Shown: one piece after another, positions 47,865 through 60,697 of the stretch
How positions within the stretch are numbered: the first letter of the stretch is position 1
Layout: every line of letters starts with the position of its first letter
Origin: Stercorarius parasiticus
Lineage: Eukaryota; Chordata; Aves; Charadriiformes; Stercorariidae
Length of the DNA: 64,000 nucleotides
Direction of reading: 5' to 3'
NCBI GenBank assembly: GCA_013396915.1
Contig: VWZL01000451.1
Location: 94,498 to 158,497, forward strand
The notes under the pieces: model-generated
What the model saw: only the letters and a program-made list of their open reading frames with translations
The model's database searches: none
What the model was told of the DNA's origin: nothing
Translations under genes and position numbers: made by a program

Positions 47865-50800
47865 ATGTGCTCACTGAAAGCTTGTCCAACAGAAAACGTA
47901 CGTGATAGAGACTAAGATTGAAATACAGGTTTTGCGCTTAAACAGGCTTCTGGAGACTGTCATCGTATTCATTCATCATGTTTTCCTGTAATGTTTCCTG
48001 AAAGACAATATATGCAATCTGGACTATCTGGAAGAAACAAGGAAATTAGGGAGAATCCTACTTGCTTCGGGATTGTATACTGAGATTCTTCTAGAAGTGG
48101 TTTTTCTCCTACAGGTAGACCAAAAGAGCAAAAGAAACATGGCACAGTCACTGGCAGCGGTTAGGAACCGAATTCTGCTCCTGTAAACATAGTGTGTCCT
48201 GCAGAGTAACGTAGCATGTTCTTTATTATGCAGCAATCCTATGCCCAGCTTCTTACAGTAACTCAGTGTTTAATTCTAATTGAAATAACGGGAACTGAAC
48301 CCCTCGATATTGTCCAGCTTGTATACCCAACTGTAGTTGCATCCTCAAAGTTCCTTTGCCTTAATTCAGGGATTTGATGTAACTTCAGATTCGTAATTAG
48401 TCAGCCTGTCAAACAAAAATGATTGTGTCAAGGCATTACCTTTCTGAATGGTCAAAATTTCAAAGAAACCAGAGACTTTTGAGAAAAAATATAATCGAAA
48501 GCCTGACCTCTACTAAAATGCAGTTTTGAAGAAAAATCAAACCAAAACCAGTCTCCTGCATCCGACATTTCAGTAATATCACAGATGAGAGGGAACGTAA
48601 GAATGTGCAAATAAGGTTGAAGATCTAGGTCATATGTCTGGAAGTCTTTCTGGTTTTAAGTGACTGGAGTGAAATGCAATATTCCAGAAGATTCTTAAAA
48701 CTGGTATGCAAAGAGAACTAAACCACTTATACTCCTTCTCTTCCTATTCCAAATGCCAAGTCACTTCTTCAAGCCACTGTTCCCTTCACCTCTTCTAGCT
48801 GACTACTTCTTCTGACTACTCAGGGTCACTTCTCACAACAAGCTTCTCTCTCAAATTGGTAATGGACACTCTGAGTCTGTCTCTCTCCCTCCATCATCAA
48901 ACACTTCACGTTCCTGATGATGTTAAGGCTTTTTTAATAAGAAATATAGACCATCTTTCATAGTAAAAGGAGGAAGAATGTCATAAAGCTGTTATTTCTT
49001 CTTCCACCCACTTTCTTGTTCTCATGTTACACAACTCTAGTATTTGCCTTTCACTTCTCAGCTCTTCTCCCGCCCTCCTCTTGGATAATTTTATTCAATG
49101 CCTCTTTTAACGCATTTTCAAATGGGTTTCTATATCAACCTTTTTCCCACCTTCAACTTGTGGATATTTCCTGTTTCCTCGTGATTAGACAGACTCAAGG
49201 CTTTCTACCCTGTAGGTTCTCTGAACAATTGGAAGGACACTGACTTGGTGGCAGTTTGTATGGATAAGTAACATCAATGAACCTGCAGCAAATATACTTA
49301 CACAGACCAAAATAGAGTACGAAGCTTTGGGGATAAGGATAAGCTTAGCTTAACAAAGCTTCTTTCATGATGAAGGGAGACATACATGGTTACATCCCCT
49401 CTCCTAAATTTGTGTCTTTGCTTTTGTTCTTCGCTCAGGCTCTAGATTTAGGGATGCAATTGGCTAAGATGGTTCGGGTGGAAGCTGACTGGAAGAATTT
49501 AGAAATGGAAAGAACAACTCCCCTTTCTACTGATGTCTTGCTCTGTGTGGCAGGACCTTGGAGGACCCTGCCCTCTCTCCTCCCACCAAAGGGTAAAATG
49601 ATTCCCCTGTGAGACTTGTTCACTGATTCCTCTTGCCACTCACACCTGCAAAAAAATTGCTAGAGCTCTTCAGCGTTATTGCATACACTCTTAAATAAGT
49701 GATTGGTGGCCAACTCGTTTGTTGCTTGACGTGAAGGAAATTACATATATATATATATAATGTATAGCAATTAAGAGACGGTCAATCAAAAATAGAGACG
49801 ATATCTACAATGAAGTCTGATGACATAGGTGACTATATTTCACCTAAAATGCCTTTTCTTCAGGTGTTGCCTACAGCTGGCTCAGTAGGTGTGTTCTGCT
49901 ATTGCTCTCAAGCTCTTTAAATGCTGAGCTGTGCTCCTGTGCATGTACAGAACTGCCTTGGTCTGAGCAATTTTCATCTTATCACCCACCTAAGGGTGGG
50001 GCATGTTCAATTTTCCTGTCTGCCACATCCCCTGAAGGGTCCGATCCCATAGGCATGCTCGGAACACGCTTGACATATTGGCAGGACTGTGCTTTTCGGA
50101 GAACGTTGATGTTTGTTTTCTTTCTGAAATGGGGCTGGAAGAGGCGATCCTCCACTTTTTCATAAGAGGGTGGTTATGCAGTTGTTATGGCAGTGTAATT
50201 GCCTAGGTTTGGTTCTCTCCCTAGCAAAAGTGATTCAAAGCCATAACGCCCACCTCTTGCCCACGTACAGATTGGGTGGTGACACGTTCTCCTCTCCTTG
50301 GAAGGTGTACCAGAGTGCAATGAATAATTCAAGACTGACAGAGCCGGCTTCTCATTTATGGCATTTCTTGTCTGGTTCTCAGAATATTTCTCGGGCAGGA
50401 ATTCGAGCCCCAATTTAGATGCTTTCTACACCTTCGATTCAATGGCTACTGCTAATTGCAAGAGCAATTTCCATCCTTTGTAATTGCATTCATAAGAGCA
50501 ATAAGGTCTCTTAGCCAGCCTGGGCCCTTAAATTGTACTACCAAGCCTATCCTTGCTCAAACTCCACAAGGGACTAGAAAACGCTGTGCCAGGACTGAGT
50601 CGGTCGTTCAAATGTTGTTTTTCGGTATCCTTTTTGAGGAAATTGCTATCAAGGGACATGCCCTGTGCACACACTGCAGTCTGAGAAGCACCCTGATGGG
50701 TCTCTGGAAGCAGGAAGTAGTAATTTAAAATCAAGATAGTGCTTCTCCTGTCCCCCCTTCTGCACTCACTAGTGCCACCTAGAATAAAAGAGCAATGTGC

Positions 50801-52431
50801 TTTGAACACTAGAGGATGAATAGTTGTGTGCAGAAGTCCAGGACAAACTCGGAGTGAGAACCAGAGAGATTACTGGAGAGCCTACAGAAGCTTGTGCAAT
50901 ATGAAGTGGTAACTTTTATAATGCTGTTGTAAGAACTAGTTGGGAACATCTGCTATGGTACGTGATGTCTTCTGTTACACAGCTACAAGTTAGACTTTGC
51001 AAGTACAAGTTGGAATCTGAATGGAGCCAACGTGCTGATTCCTTGGTTCTCAACAAGGTGTTTGGTGCTGAACTTGCCAACCTTGCCTTGCAGCATCTTC
51101 AAGAGCCAGTAACAGGCCCTTTAATGAACTGTTGAGTTCAAGTGGCCACCTGGACATGGGGAAATAAAGTGGGGAAGAGGCCAGGGTGGTGAGTCTACAT
51201 TAACATGATACGTCATGCGACGTAGGCATTCCTTTAGGACTGGCAGTGCTGTTGTATTGAAAATATATAGGGGTGTTGCCAAATGCACGTCCATGAGAAC
51301 AGTGTAATCTCTGAGCTTAATGTATGTAACTACAATAAGAACTGAAGATAAAGTCAGATATGCTCTCTTTAAGAGCTGTAAGTGTGGGTAGCTTTTATTT
51401 CCTCAATGCTTTAATGTGAACTTAGGAAATTATCTAAATGGCGATAAAATGTAAATAGCTTTTGTAAATGAAAACCTACTTTCACCACTGGGATTTTGCA
51501 TGTTGAAGAAAGACAAGAAATATTGCCAAAATGAAGGCAAAAAAAGAGGCAGTAGTTGCTTTTCGGAAGGTGCCAGTATGCTTGAATTCTCCATTTTTCA
51601 TACCAAGAAATACTCAGCTTGCAAAACCCTGCTCGGGAGGGAGGAATAATCAGAGATGATCTTCCCTCGTGACTGAACCGGAAAGGGTACTGACCTACAG
51701 CAGTATCTGGGTCTTTATAAAGTCCAACCCCAGCTGCCTCTGCTCCACAGTGGGTTTTTTTTGAGAAACCAAGGAGTATTATTAAGAGGATAAGATGATG
51801 GAAAGGCACTTTCTTTCAGAATTCTGTCAGTAATCCTGTAATAACTACAGTATAATAGAGTAATAACTACAACACAGGTAAAGGCTGGCAACTTGATAAG
51901 AAATCACCAAGCAATTCCTAACAAGAGTCTGTTCCATATTTTTAGCTTCAGGTTGATTAGCAGAACATTTCCAACCGGTAGCCAGCCTAATGAACTTCTG
52001 CTGCTTCTAGTTAGACACAGATCAATGCTTCTCAGTATGATTACCTTCTCCTCCATGGATTGGAGGTTTCCATTGCGGCAGTTTGGTATGAGAATTTGAA
52101 TTATGTCACTATGCTTCAAGTATTCTTTATTGATGAGTTGTGAAGGTGCTCCTCATTTGGACTCTTGGTCCCTTCATGGTATTTATAGCTTATCAGAAAG
52201 ATGGTACGCTGGTTATGGCTGAGGATACATCAGGAAAAACAAGAATCGAGTGAAATAATCTTTACGGATTTTGCTGGCCACTAAACTGGATCTGGTACAT
52301 ATGCTCTGAAAAAAAGCATCCTCCCCTGAAGGGCCCACATTCCTTCTCGGAAGTAACAATTAACATTTGAAAACACATATACATGCATGCAAAAATACGT
52401 ATTTTTGGGATGGTTTAGGTTCCTAGGGGAT
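47865..52431. other. Intergenic region after gene B
   Basis: AT-rich, with a short AT microsatellite and scattered short open frames of no recognisable family. No gene supported. Confidence 0.55.
49745..49759. repeat. Short AT microsatellite
   Basis: About seven AT units flanked by unique sequence in the region after gene B. Confidence 0.7.
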
Positions 52432-52605
52432 AGAATCATAGAATCATAGAATCGCCTAGGTTGGAAGGGACCTTTCAGATCATCGAGTCCAACCATCAAC
52501 CTAACTCTGACAAAAACCGTCACTAAACCGTATCTCTAAGCACTGTGCCCACCCAATCCAGACCTCTCCCTGTTGACTGCCCTATCCTTAAATATATTTA
52601 CCACT
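52432..52605 (-). repeat. CR1 LINE fragment, minus strand
   Basis: Three catagaatcatagaatc octamers, ggttggaagggacctttcag and gtccaaccatcaacctaac, then a decayed body to cctatccttaaatatatt. The subfamily differs from the 46-kb copy. Confidence 0.88.
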
Positions 52606-52935
52606 CAAGTAATACTTACCCTATCTGTATATTTTATCAGGGGAGTGGTTATACTTAGCATGAGCAAATATGCTTACATTTGAGGTTTTGCCTTTTGTGA
52701 TATGTTGAAACGTTGGAAAATGTTTCCAATAGGTTGGAAACATTATAGTGGAAACTAGCGCGGTGATCCATGCCACCTTTTTGTGCCAGTTCATCAAGTT
52801 TGTTGATTCGAGGATGTTGACACAAGGGTGTCCGCTAGAGCTGTTATTCTGATCTAGGATGGGTTAGAAGAGATTCAGTCTGCATGTGTTATGGAAATAA
52901 AAATAAGGGCTGTTTTTTAGACAACTATACCTTTC

Positions 52936-52972
52936 TTTTTTTTTTTTTTTTTGGTGTGTTTTTTTTATTGCA
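52936..52972 (+). repeat. Poly-T tract
   Basis: A run of about 18 T followed by a second T8 run. Similar homopolymers lie near 9931, 13287 (poly-A), 23873 and 34664. None is attached to a recognisable retrocopy. Confidence 0.7.
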
Positions 52973-53739
52973 TATAATACCTCTAGAATCTCCAGCATGA
53001 GACTCCAGTGTGAATTAATCTGAGATTTGTTTTATAAGTCCCGTTTCCTACGGCGGCCATCCCTGTATGGTGACTGCTGGTTGTTGGGTTCCCTCACACG
53101 TAGGATCGTGTTCGCTGGTCTGTATCAAACTTGACAGGAGAACAGCAGCATCAACAATTGCTGCCTTAAAAAACGTGTGAGAAGTGTCAATTGGGCACAA
53201 AAGAGATGTGTAAATCCTCGTGTAAGGAAAAGCGGCAACAGGAACTTTGTTTCTTACGTCTTGTGGTATCAGAAGGTCACTGAAATTGATTCCCTAAGTG
53301 CCCATCTGCGACAGCAACTTCACTCTGCTTTGGTTTAAGTATCTAGCGTGAAATATGTTACGTATTTTAGAATTGCCTGTTTATCACTGAACAATTCTTG
53401 TGCCAAAAAAAATAGCATGCTGATACAGTTTTATACCAGCACAGTATGGAGAACGTTGAGTAAGAGCAAGCTAATTATGCAAATAAAGCCTATACGCTCT
53501 GCAAGAATTGCCGCATACAGAAATCTGCAGGACCTCAATTTTCACCCTGACTCATAATTCCATTTTTGCGAGCAGACCTGTGCATGGCAGTTGCATACCA
53601 TTCGGTATGTGACTGGGGTTTGCTTACATGGGCATTTCTACCCATTTACAACCTCTTACATTCCAGTGTCACACAGACTGATTAAAGCTTCAATTACCTG
53701 TGTCTATCAATCAGGCTACCTGGAACAACAGATGGGTGT

Positions 53740-53830
53740 GAGGTGCCATAAAAGAGACCATGTTAGATCAGAGCAATATTCCAGACAGCCCAGTGTCCAA
53801 AAGGTGGGTGCCTGAAGAAGGGTATATGAC
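53740..53830 (+). repeat. Possible old CR1/L3-like fragment
   Basis: The phrase gttagatcagagcaatatt followed by cagcccagtgtcc and a short gap to gggtgcctgaagaaggg resembles an ancient LINE family widespread in birds and reptiles. A similar phrase (aggccaaaggtctgactg) occurs at about 26320. Assigned from memory of the consensus. Confidence 0.3.
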
Positions 53831-54336
53831 CAGATTCAAGAGGGATTAATTGCAATATCTATTTTATTATCATATATGCACTCAATATGCAGCGACTTAC
53901 CCAGGGTGGGAAGGAAAATAATAGCAGCTCTGGCCACTGAGACTGTTGCTGGCAGGGATTTAAAGGGCAGCTCTTCTCTGGAATTACTCATTCCACTCCC
54001 ACTGACCTACTAGGAACCTTTGAGATCCCACCCTCATGCTAGTTGTCCCAAGTATTCGTCTAACCTCCTTCTATTCCCCTTGAATTACGGAATCGCCTAA
54101 GACACTTTGGCCTGTTGCAATAGAAGTGGATTTACCAGGCTGCGGCTCCTCGTGAAGCTGAAAAAGGACTCGACTTAATTTTTTTAATATTTGTTGAAGT
54201 GGGCAGTAGAGCTACACCCCTCGAGAAACAAACCCACATTAATAATATATATGAAAAAATCATCACCGCTTTGTTTCCGTGGGATTTTTCCTTCCCTCGT
54301 ATTTGGAGAACGCACACTCTTAGCTATAACTCACAG

Positions 54337-54386
54337 TAGGAGCTTACCTAGAATAGGTAGGAGCTTACCTAGTAGGAGCTTTCCTA
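54337..54386 (+). repeat. Short tandem repeat of taggagcttaccta
   Basis: Three copies of a 14-nt unit at 54337, 54358 and 54373, the third with one substitution, separated by seven and one nucleotides. Confidence 0.8.
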
Positions 54387-54952
54387 AAAATAGAGAGCTA
54401 TGCCATTAAAAAAGTGATTTCAGACTAAGATTCCCTGTATTATTCCTGTTATGTCAGGGTGAGCAGAGCCAACCCATTTTGGAAGGTTGTATCTTGCTTT
54501 CTATCAGGGCCTGCCGGGATTTCTGATGCGCTGTTTCGACACACCATTATGAAGCTCCAATTTGCTGAATCAGAAACGCTTTTATACATTGGCCATGTAC
54601 ATGAGCGAGCAAAGCAAAGCAGGCAAGTACTGCCCGCAAAAATACTCATTATATTAGCTTTAAATGTCAGCTGTGGGACATGAGCTAGAAGTTTGATATT
54701 GCAGCATACCGAATTTGCTCAATGTATGGGATGATGTTGTAAGCTGCTTAACCCTATGAATAAAGTTACAAGCTGTGGGTGTGTGAAAATGAAAGAGAGG
54801 TTCTCAGGGTACTTTTTAATCCTATTTTATTAACTCACTTCTTCTTTCGACTGCCCTTACCAACTTTGAAATAAAAAAATACCTCCGCTAAGAAGCTGTG
54901 ATGTGCTGACAGCCAGTGAGATAAAACTCAGCCTTCAATCACCATGTATAAT

Positions 54953-55312
54953 TGTGTAAAGAGGGTAAAACATTGGTGTCAACCACACCACCCAGCTTGG
55001 TGCCATCTGCAAATTTGCCGAGAGTGCACTCGATCCCGCTGTCCACGTTGTTGATGAAGATTTTGAACAGTGCTGGTCCCAGCACGGACCCCTGAGGGAC
55101 ACCACTCATCACTGATCTCCATCCAGACGTTGAGCCGTTGGCCACTACTCTCTGGATACGACCATCCAACCAATCCCTCATCCACTGAATAGTCCATCCA
55201 TCAAATCCATCTCTCTCTGATTTAGAGAAAAGGACGTTGTTGGGAGACATGTCAAAGGCCTTACAGAAGTCCAGAGAGATGACATCCGTCGCTCTTCCCT
55301 TGCTCACTCCAT
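54953..55312 (-). mobile_element. CR1 LINE reverse-transcriptase fragment, minus strand, inactive
   Basis: The minus strand is open for about 120 codons and reads as CR1 ORF2 reverse transcriptase, with [30 protein letters not shown] and [17 protein letters not shown]. The catalytic FADD is changed to FADG and the protein is cut at both ends. It is a dead internal fragment of a longer CR1, not a host gene. Confidence 0.9.
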
Positions 55313-55320
55313 CGTGAGTT

Positions 55321-57902
55321 ACTCATTCCTCACTTGCCGGACTTCTCCATTACAAATAATTTAATATTTTTTGTTTACCACTTAAGGCAAAAAGCTACTA
55401 TTGACACAAGCAAGACAAAAGACTTCAAACTGGCAGCCTGCATTATTGTTAAAAAACTGTATTCACATGCATAGCTTCTTTTCCAGCTTTCTTAACAGCG
55501 GGTTGTTTTGGTGGTTTTGCAACAGCATGGGTTGTCCCCACCATTTGCCTGCTGGCAGGTTTAAACTCGCAGAAGTCATGTTCATTCCGCTTAATTAATT
55601 GTGCCCTACATTTTATTTAGATTTACAAAAGAAAATGAAACATTAAAAGCTTCCAATTGAAAGTTGGTTTATGCCCCTGCTTTTTAATCCTTTGCAGCAC
55701 ATGGAAAGCCTCCACTCTCATTTAGTGGTCTCTAACATACGTTGTGTGAAAGATGAAAGAGGAGGGGTAGGTATGTGGACCCAAAGCATGCAAGTCCAGT
55801 GTTGAGCCTCCCAGGCGCTGCATGAAGTTTACATTTTACAGCAATATCTATAAGTTGTTAACCTAAGCCATGTACGTGAATTTTATTTACTGTGCAGGAA
55901 GACTTGTAAGCAAGGTTTTATGCAAGTTAGTAGTCAGCAGGAATGATTTACTGTCTAATGCAGACAGCAACTGGCTGGGATCAGCACGGTGTTGGAAAAG
56001 GGATCTTCCATTGCCTCTCCTTGGCTGTAGCTAAAACTCCGCCGTATTTCCCGCCCAAGTTGTCCTTCTTTGCTAGATTTCTTCTGGAACAAATTGCTTA
56101 CGTTGAGAGCAAGGTCCAAGTGCTGTTTTCTGTTTTGGACAGACTTTGTGAGCAGGTAAGAAGGAGCGGTTGGAGTTTGAAGGTAGGCCACTTCTAATTA
56201 GAAGCAGTATGTGCTTTTTATCCAGAGGACGTGAAGGCAGCCGGCCGGTAGCGCACCCCGACTTCTGTGCCCTCTGGCACGAGATGAAATTTAGCAGCGC
56301 GTAACAGCATAGTAGAAAAACTACTGAGGAAACTTTTCGCTCACTCAAATGATATGTTCTTTGGACTGTGCTTTACAGTTTGACCATCCCTCTAAAACGT
56401 GTCCTCTCCAATGAACCAAGGGACCTGTGTTTCGTGAAAAATCTTAACTCCTTTTTGTTCCTTTAATCCTTTTAATTCTGTGCATCATGGGCATGGGTTC
56501 CTCATTGTAAGTATTTATATTTAAAAATATTTGGTGACTAAAGGCACTGTGTTTTATTTTTAACTAATGTCCCCTTTTTTCCTGTATGGACTGTTAATTT
56601 GCACCGTTGCTACCCTTACCAGTTCAAAATCTGAATATCCCTAGATAGTTTCAGAGTTGTAAATCTGTGGAAGTTATCTTGCCACCTTCATCTCTTGCTA
56701 ATAACAACTTGTGAAGGGATTTACCTCTGGGCTACTATCTGCAGTTTTGTTACTCCTGGTGTTTTGCCAGTCTTTCTTCCCGCTGTAAGTTGATTTGATA
56801 TAAATACTGGTGGGGTATCAAGTATGATGCCTGGATTGAGGCAGTTGGACCGTTTCCGTGCGAGCCGTCCTTCTCTACAAAGGTCTGTTGCTATTTCTTA
56901 CCACGAGTATGCCCAGCGTCTTATGTGCAGCAGAGGAGAAGAGATCCCAGCTAATTTATTGCAAATTCATTGAAAGTAAGCCAAAAGTAACAGAGATAAA
57001 GGCAACACGTCTATGTAGTTCGCTCTTCCAGGGAGCAGTACAAGAGCGCTGTTCCCTACCCGTGTATTACGATGCCTTTCAGGCCTTGATCAGCATCGAT
57101 TGCAGCCCTTTTGTGCTCTCCTCTTCATTCTAGTGGTTCTTCTCCACTCACCTGCTTGTTGCAGCAGGAGAGAGACACCCAGGGTTGGTTCTACATGCCA
57201 GGGTGGTTTCTCCTGTCTCACCAGCGTTCTCCTTGAATGGTTGTTTCCCTTGGTCATGCTCCCTAAATCTGTATTGTCATAACCTTTCTGTGTCCACCTC
57301 AGCGATCCCCTTACCTCCTTTTCTCTCTGCACCTCTCCAACACCATTCTACCTGGTTCCCTCTAGCTCCAGTCCTCTTTCTACCCCTGCCAACAGGGCAT
57401 GACCAGGATGCACTTGACCCTGGCATGGCCTGGTTGCCCAGTGTCAGTGTGGCTGGGGTTGGGCATGGAAATAAAAGCTTGCCTTCCATTTTTTTCTTAG
57501 CGAAAGTGTGACTTTGGAAAAATCTGTGGAATATCATTTCCTTTCCTGCTGCTTCTTCAGAACGGCAGTTCTTGTGGAGCAGAAGATTCCGGGAAAAGGA
57601 ATAAGCAAGCTTTGAAATACAACCTCAGATATTAAAAGCAAGGTTGAGGCATTGGTGCCTTGCTCATACAGACTATTTTATTGTCTTCCATGAGTGTGTT
57701 GTCACTGTTTAGTTGCATGAACCAGGGTGTGGCTTGCGTTCTTCCTGCTGTGGTGTCTGAATCTGCTGACAGCAATACAATTCCTCTTGTCTCTACAAAA
57801 GCCTCTTAGCACGTTTCCCACTGGTAGAGCTACCCTGGAGACAGGGTAAGGTTGCATGGCTTTTAAATAAAATCTATGGGAAGGCAATCAGGGGTTGTGT
57901 CT
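55321..57902. other. Intergenic region before the relic exon
   Basis: This is where exon 1 of the relic third desaturase would be expected (intron 1 is 1.9-2.5 kb in genes A and B). I could not find an HPGG-type cytochrome b5 exon here. Nothing else is recognised. Confidence 0.5.
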
Positions 57903-58056
57903 GATCACAGAATGGTTTGGGTTGGAAGGGACATTAAAGATCATCTAGTTCAGCCCCCCTGCCATGGGCAGGGACATCTTCCACTAGATCAGGTTGCTCA
58001 AAGCCCCGTCCAGCCTGGCCTTGAACACTTCCAATGGTGGGGCATCCACAAGATTG
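57903..58056 (-). repeat. CR1 LINE 3' fragment, minus strand
   Basis: Begins gatcacagaatggtttgggt, then ggaagggacattaaagatc, ccactagatcaggttgctc and tccagcctggccttgaac. It lies about 0.6 kb before the relic desaturase exon. Confidence 0.88.
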
Positions 58057-58622
58057 TTACTCATTTTTGTTCCCAGACTGCAGACTTTGGTTTGTTAACA
58101 TGAGGATTTGTTAATATGAGGATGTTAATATGAGAGCTCTGCAGATGAAAAGAAAAATTAATCAATGATCAGAAGCTTCTGTAACTCCACAACAGCATTA
58201 GCTGATCATCGCACACATCTTTTTCATGCATTGACCTTCGTAATCCATTTGGGAGCTGGGAAAATGCCGTATCCATTATAGGGAGAGAAGCGTCAACATC
58301 TGCCTCTGACTGGTTTGAGTGTGTGATGAGTAATCTGTTTTTATAAGAAGACTGTGGTGGAGGAGGCAACTAAGTCCAAATTTCTTGCATCACTGGACCC
58401 TCAGTGAAATCAAATCGCCATATAGATGTGTCTATTAACACAAAGGGGAAAGATTCAGATGTACAAAATATGAGAAAGAAATGCAAAATGACAAGTTTAA
58501 AAACAGGCTGGAGGCCCTTGAAGATGAATGTTTGCATTAGAAAGAGAAGTGGGCTCAGTCTTTTCTTGGCTCTGTCTTTGTTCTGTGTCTCAAGTCTACC
58601 ATGCGGTACTTCTATCGTCTAT

Positions 58623-58749
58623 TTCCTCTGTATTTCACCATCCTTTGACAAAATTTCATTGTGATATTAATGTTGATGAAAAAGTACACGAACTTTGTGC
58701 TAACTAGTGAGCTGGCACCTGATATGCCCAGTGCTGAGCCCCCAGAAAT
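58623..58749 (+). pseudogene. Relic FADS1-like exon 2 with decayed splice sites (third copy)
   Basis: Aligned to the intron 1 end and exon 2 of gene A, the first 32 nt (58628-58659) match at 26 positions by hand count. The segment after the lysine codons matches at about 44 of 62. Conceptual reading gives KFHCDINVDE, a one-nucleotide shift, then KKYTNFVLTSELAPDMPSAE, against gene [12 protein letters not shown] and [11 protein letters not shown]. The acceptor AG is now AC and the donor GT is TC, so it cannot be spliced. It is closer to gene A than to gene B (shares atccttt, gagctggcacc and gagccc). No other exon of this copy was found nearby. It is best read as the remnant of a third, lost desaturase. 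Confidence 0.78.
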
Positions 58750-59399
58750 TCTACAATTGTATTAATGAGAGCTTGCATGGTGGGGCTGCCAGGAGAAGCC
58801 AAGACAACCCCCATCTATTTACTGGTAATTGGGACTTCCCATTTACATTGCCCTATAGCTTGGGCTCACTCTCCACTGAACTCATCTCCAAGCTGAACTT
58901 GTCCTTGGGGTCATTGCACGGTAGTTTTAGCGTCATCCCCATCTGGAACTGGGAGCAAAACCTGCTTGTTCCGGCCGCTGCCTAGCTCATGTGCTCACCA
59001 AAGCCAAATAGCAGCCGTGGCAATGTGCTCCCCACAGTGGCAAATACATCAAAATGAAAATGAAATGCATGCCAGGCTTCTACTTTACATTTTCTAAAAA
59101 CAAAAAGACAATTCTAAGTTATAGAAAGAAGAGGTCAGGGTGCTTAATAATTTCAAGACAGCTGTCCATGTGATCTCATTTTCTTTAAGCGTTTAATGCA
59201 TGCCTGGGAGAAAGATTGCACCTCTTAGAGATTTTCGGGTGTAAATTGTCAGGCCCTTCTTTGAGGAAAAGACACAGTTTTCAATGTGAAATTACCTCAT
59301 TTTGGAGTGCACTCCTCTGCTACTGAGTGCATTTTGCCTCAATTCCAGAGTCAGTTTATAATTGATTGACATTGGGACAAATAATGAAAGGAAAGCTAA

Positions 59400-59492
59400 A
59401 GCAGGGACATCTTCAACTAGATCAGGTTGTTCAGAGCCCCGTCCAACCTGACCTTGAATGTTTCCAGGGATGGGGCATCTACCACCTCATAA
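59400..59492 (-). repeat. Short internal CR1 fragment, minus strand
   Basis: Matches the internal CR1 part seen in the neighbouring copies (gcagggacatcttcaac, gtccaacctgaccttgaatg, gggatggggcatctaccacc). The octamer end is missing. Confidence 0.8.
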
Positions 59493-59579
59493 CCTCGTAA
59501 TTATAAATGTCATCTCTTTCTCTGTTCTTTTTCTAAGAAAAGGTCAACTATGTCAGGGCCTTGTGTACACTAACAGGTC

Positions 59580-59960
59580 TTAATGGCCTTGACCAACCTC
59601 ACCTGGGACCCACACCCTGACCAGGGTCCCCATGTAAGCTCAGGTCTGGGTCTTCTGTTCCTCCCTGAGCTCAGTTAGGCCTGGCCATGGACCCCATTGA
59701 CCCTGACCCGTGGACCTGCTTCATCCCCACAAGCTTTTTCCTGGCTTTTGGGACTCGGTTGAGCCTGGCTGCCTTCCCAGGCCTGCCCTGCTCAACTCCC
59801 AGGTACTGTGAGATGGGCCCCGGCTGACATGGCCCTGCTGTCTGTGGCCGTCCCGCTCTCCATCTTGTGAGGAGCTGCACGCCTTGGCTTCATCCTGACA
59901 GACCACTCCTGGTCTGCAGCTGTAGCTTGCACCTCGAGTGCCATCTAGATCTTTCTGTGA
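59580..59960. other. GC-rich patch of unknown origin
   Basis: A sharply GC- and pyrimidine-rich stretch full of ccctgacc/ggcctgg-like words lies between two CR1 fragments in otherwise AT-rich DNA. Reading frames are short. It may be part of an avian repeat or LTR that I cannot name. Confidence 0.4.
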
Positions 59961-60027
59961 CTAGCCAAAGCAGCTTCCCAGAGCATTTGCAGACTTCTGA
60001 ACTGACTTGTGTCCTGCTCATTTCACC

Positions 60028-60178
60028 TAGAATAACAGAATATCTTGAGTTGGAAGGGTCCCATAAGGATCATCGAGTCCCACTCCCTGCTCCTCACAGG
60101 ACTACCTAAAACTAGACCACACAACTAAAAGCATCATCCAGACACTCCTTGAACTCCGATGGGCTTGGTGCCGTGACC
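60028..60178 (-). repeat. CR1 LINE 3' fragment, minus strand
   Basis: Begins gaataacagaatatcttgag, then ttggaagggtcccataagg and gactacctaaaactagacc, ending gggcttggtgccgtgacc. It belongs to a third CR1 subfamily. Confidence 0.85.
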
Positions 60179-60626
60179 TTTTTACTTGTTGAAGTGTTAG
60201 AAGAGGTGGAAGATCCTGGCATGGTTTCCACAGGAGGAAATTTATTTGCGATTCAAATAGTTCAGACGTATATCCTCTCTCAAGGAGAAAAATAAGAAAG
60301 GATTAGGAAAAATAACCCAAGTTTGCCTCCCTGTGGTACTGTCTCGCTGCTACACCTACGAATGGACTGCTTTTTCCTTTTCTTTGTATGAATTTCTCCC
60401 TGTTTGCTGCTGAGACAGTGCGTTCATAACAGATTGCTTAGAGCTTCCCTAGCATTTCAGGACTTCAGTTGTGATTTTGGAGACCCTTAATGCCAGCCAG
60501 CATCGTCCAGCTGGGACGAGGACAGAATGCAGTTTTGCCTGATAATATCCAATACTACATTGCCGTGCTCCTGCACTGAAGTCCCGTGAGCACAACACAG
60601 AAATGTTATCCAAAGAAGTGTAATGA

Positions 60627-60697
60627 TGTCCTGGTTTGGGGTAAAACAGAAAATTACAAATCAGAAAATTGGTTCTGTTTTACCCCAAACCAGGACA
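60627..60697. mobile_element. 71-bp foldback element with 25-bp perfect inverted repeats and 5-bp target duplication
   Basis: Arms 60627-60651 and 60673-60697 are perfect reverse complements, starting tgtcctggtttggggtaaaa, around a 21-nt loop. The outer ends are TG...CA. The flanks 60622-60626 and 60698-60702 are both aatga, a 5-bp target-site duplication. TGTCCTGGTTT...AAACCAGGACA ends and 5-bp duplications are those of avian ERVL-type LTRs. It may be an LTR shrunken to its two ends, or a small foldback transposon. Confidence 0.7.
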
